This document shows, one piece after another, positions 63,949-64,000 of a stretch of DNA of 64,000 bases; within the stretch, counting starts at the first letter, position 1, and the number at the start of each line of letters is the position of its first letter. Origin of the DNA: Rothia aeria (GTDB lineage Bacteria; Actinomycetota; Actinomycetes; Actinomycetales; Micrococcaceae). The position numbers were made by a program, and so were the translations under genes. The notes below the pieces were generated by a model. The model ran no database searches. It had not been told where the DNA came from and saw only the letters and a list, made by a program, of their open reading frames with translations. The stretch covers positions 248,001 to 312,000 of the forward strand of contig AP017895.1 in NCBI GenBank assembly GCA_002355935.1. Direction: 5' to 3'.

Positions 63949-64000
63949 GGTGTGTTTTCCTTTACGAGTAGTTGGGTGCGCGGTCTTTGGGGTTTATCCT

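Noticed and set aside
1-64000. CRISPR array, rRNA or tRNA genes, prophage
   Set aside because: No regularly spaced identical repeats, no rRNA-like conserved segments, no cloverleaf structure and no phage structural genes were seen.

Overview
The window looks like chromosome of a high-GC Gram-positive actinobacterium of the Micrococcaceae, most likely an oral Rothia. This is inferred from the protein families: DUF6318 lipoproteins, PdxS/PdxT, a SAM-riboswitch metF-metE pair, GT87 mannosyltransferases, a TelA/TerD/DUF475 cluster and an actinobacterial-type membrane-fused copper nitrite reductase. I found no rRNA, tRNA, CRISPR array or intact insertion sequence. Codon use is mostly GC-rich. AT-richer islands at about 32-34, 36.4-38.4, 49-50.3 and 60.6-64 kb carry immunity-like, RiPP, transporter and toxin-antitoxin genes and look like accessory DNA.

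Layout: 0-6 kb, MATE exporter, azoreductase, two MarR regulators with their operators, a SRPBCC protein and a DMT exporter. 6-9 kb, membrane proteins and a Na+/H+ antiporter. 9-10.7 kb, pdxS-pdxT. 10.7-12.2 kb, an AAA ATPase bracketed by large palindromes built of phased TATC boxes. 12.3-16.2 kb, ABC transporters. 16.4-17.5 kb, an Xre/excisionase-PIN toxin-antitoxin pair. 17.6-20.6 kb, M18 aminopeptidase and CPBP protease. 20.8-25 kb, a huge disordered surface-type protein. 25-28.7 kb, tandem GT87 mannosyltransferases. 28.8-31.8 kb, a membrane-cupredoxin-nitrite reductase fusion. 32-35.6 kb, a transglycosylase, immunity-like genes, an AraC regulator and a glyoxalase-fold protein. 36.0-36.3 kb, two lasso-peptide-like precursors. 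36.3-38.4 kb, a stretch with no convincing gene. 38.4-43 kb, P450, sugar porter and aldo/keto reductase. 43.3-46.8 kb, SAM riboswitch-metF-metE. 46.9-50.3 kb, pepO and an MFS transporter. 50.4-60.6 kb, five DUF6318 lipoproteins flanking a tellurite/stress (ter) operon. 61-64 kb, a Fic toxin-antitoxin module and a tandem family of small accessory proteins.

The most interesting finding is a roughly 330-bp intergenic cassette present three times (about 2.44-2.77, 5.44-5.77 and 39.84-40.17 kb). Each copy encodes a 42-residue amphipathic peptide resembling beta-class phenol-soluble modulins. Each copy also has a covarying leader stem-loop, a covarying 3' hairpin and a copy-specific direct-repeat pair flanking the gene. 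Two further 40-45 residue precursors at 36.0-36.3 kb match the lasso-peptide leader pattern, but no lasso synthetase or protease gene is in the window.

At least eleven genes are broken by apparent single-base losses, mostly in short homopolymer runs (pdxT, the ABC ATPase, the long disordered protein three times, the 28 kb membrane protein, nirK three times, pepO, the MFS transporter, three DUF6318 genes and telA). All go in the same direction, so I read them as probable sequencing or assembly errors rather than real decay. The reading frames should be checked before any of these is called a pseudogene.
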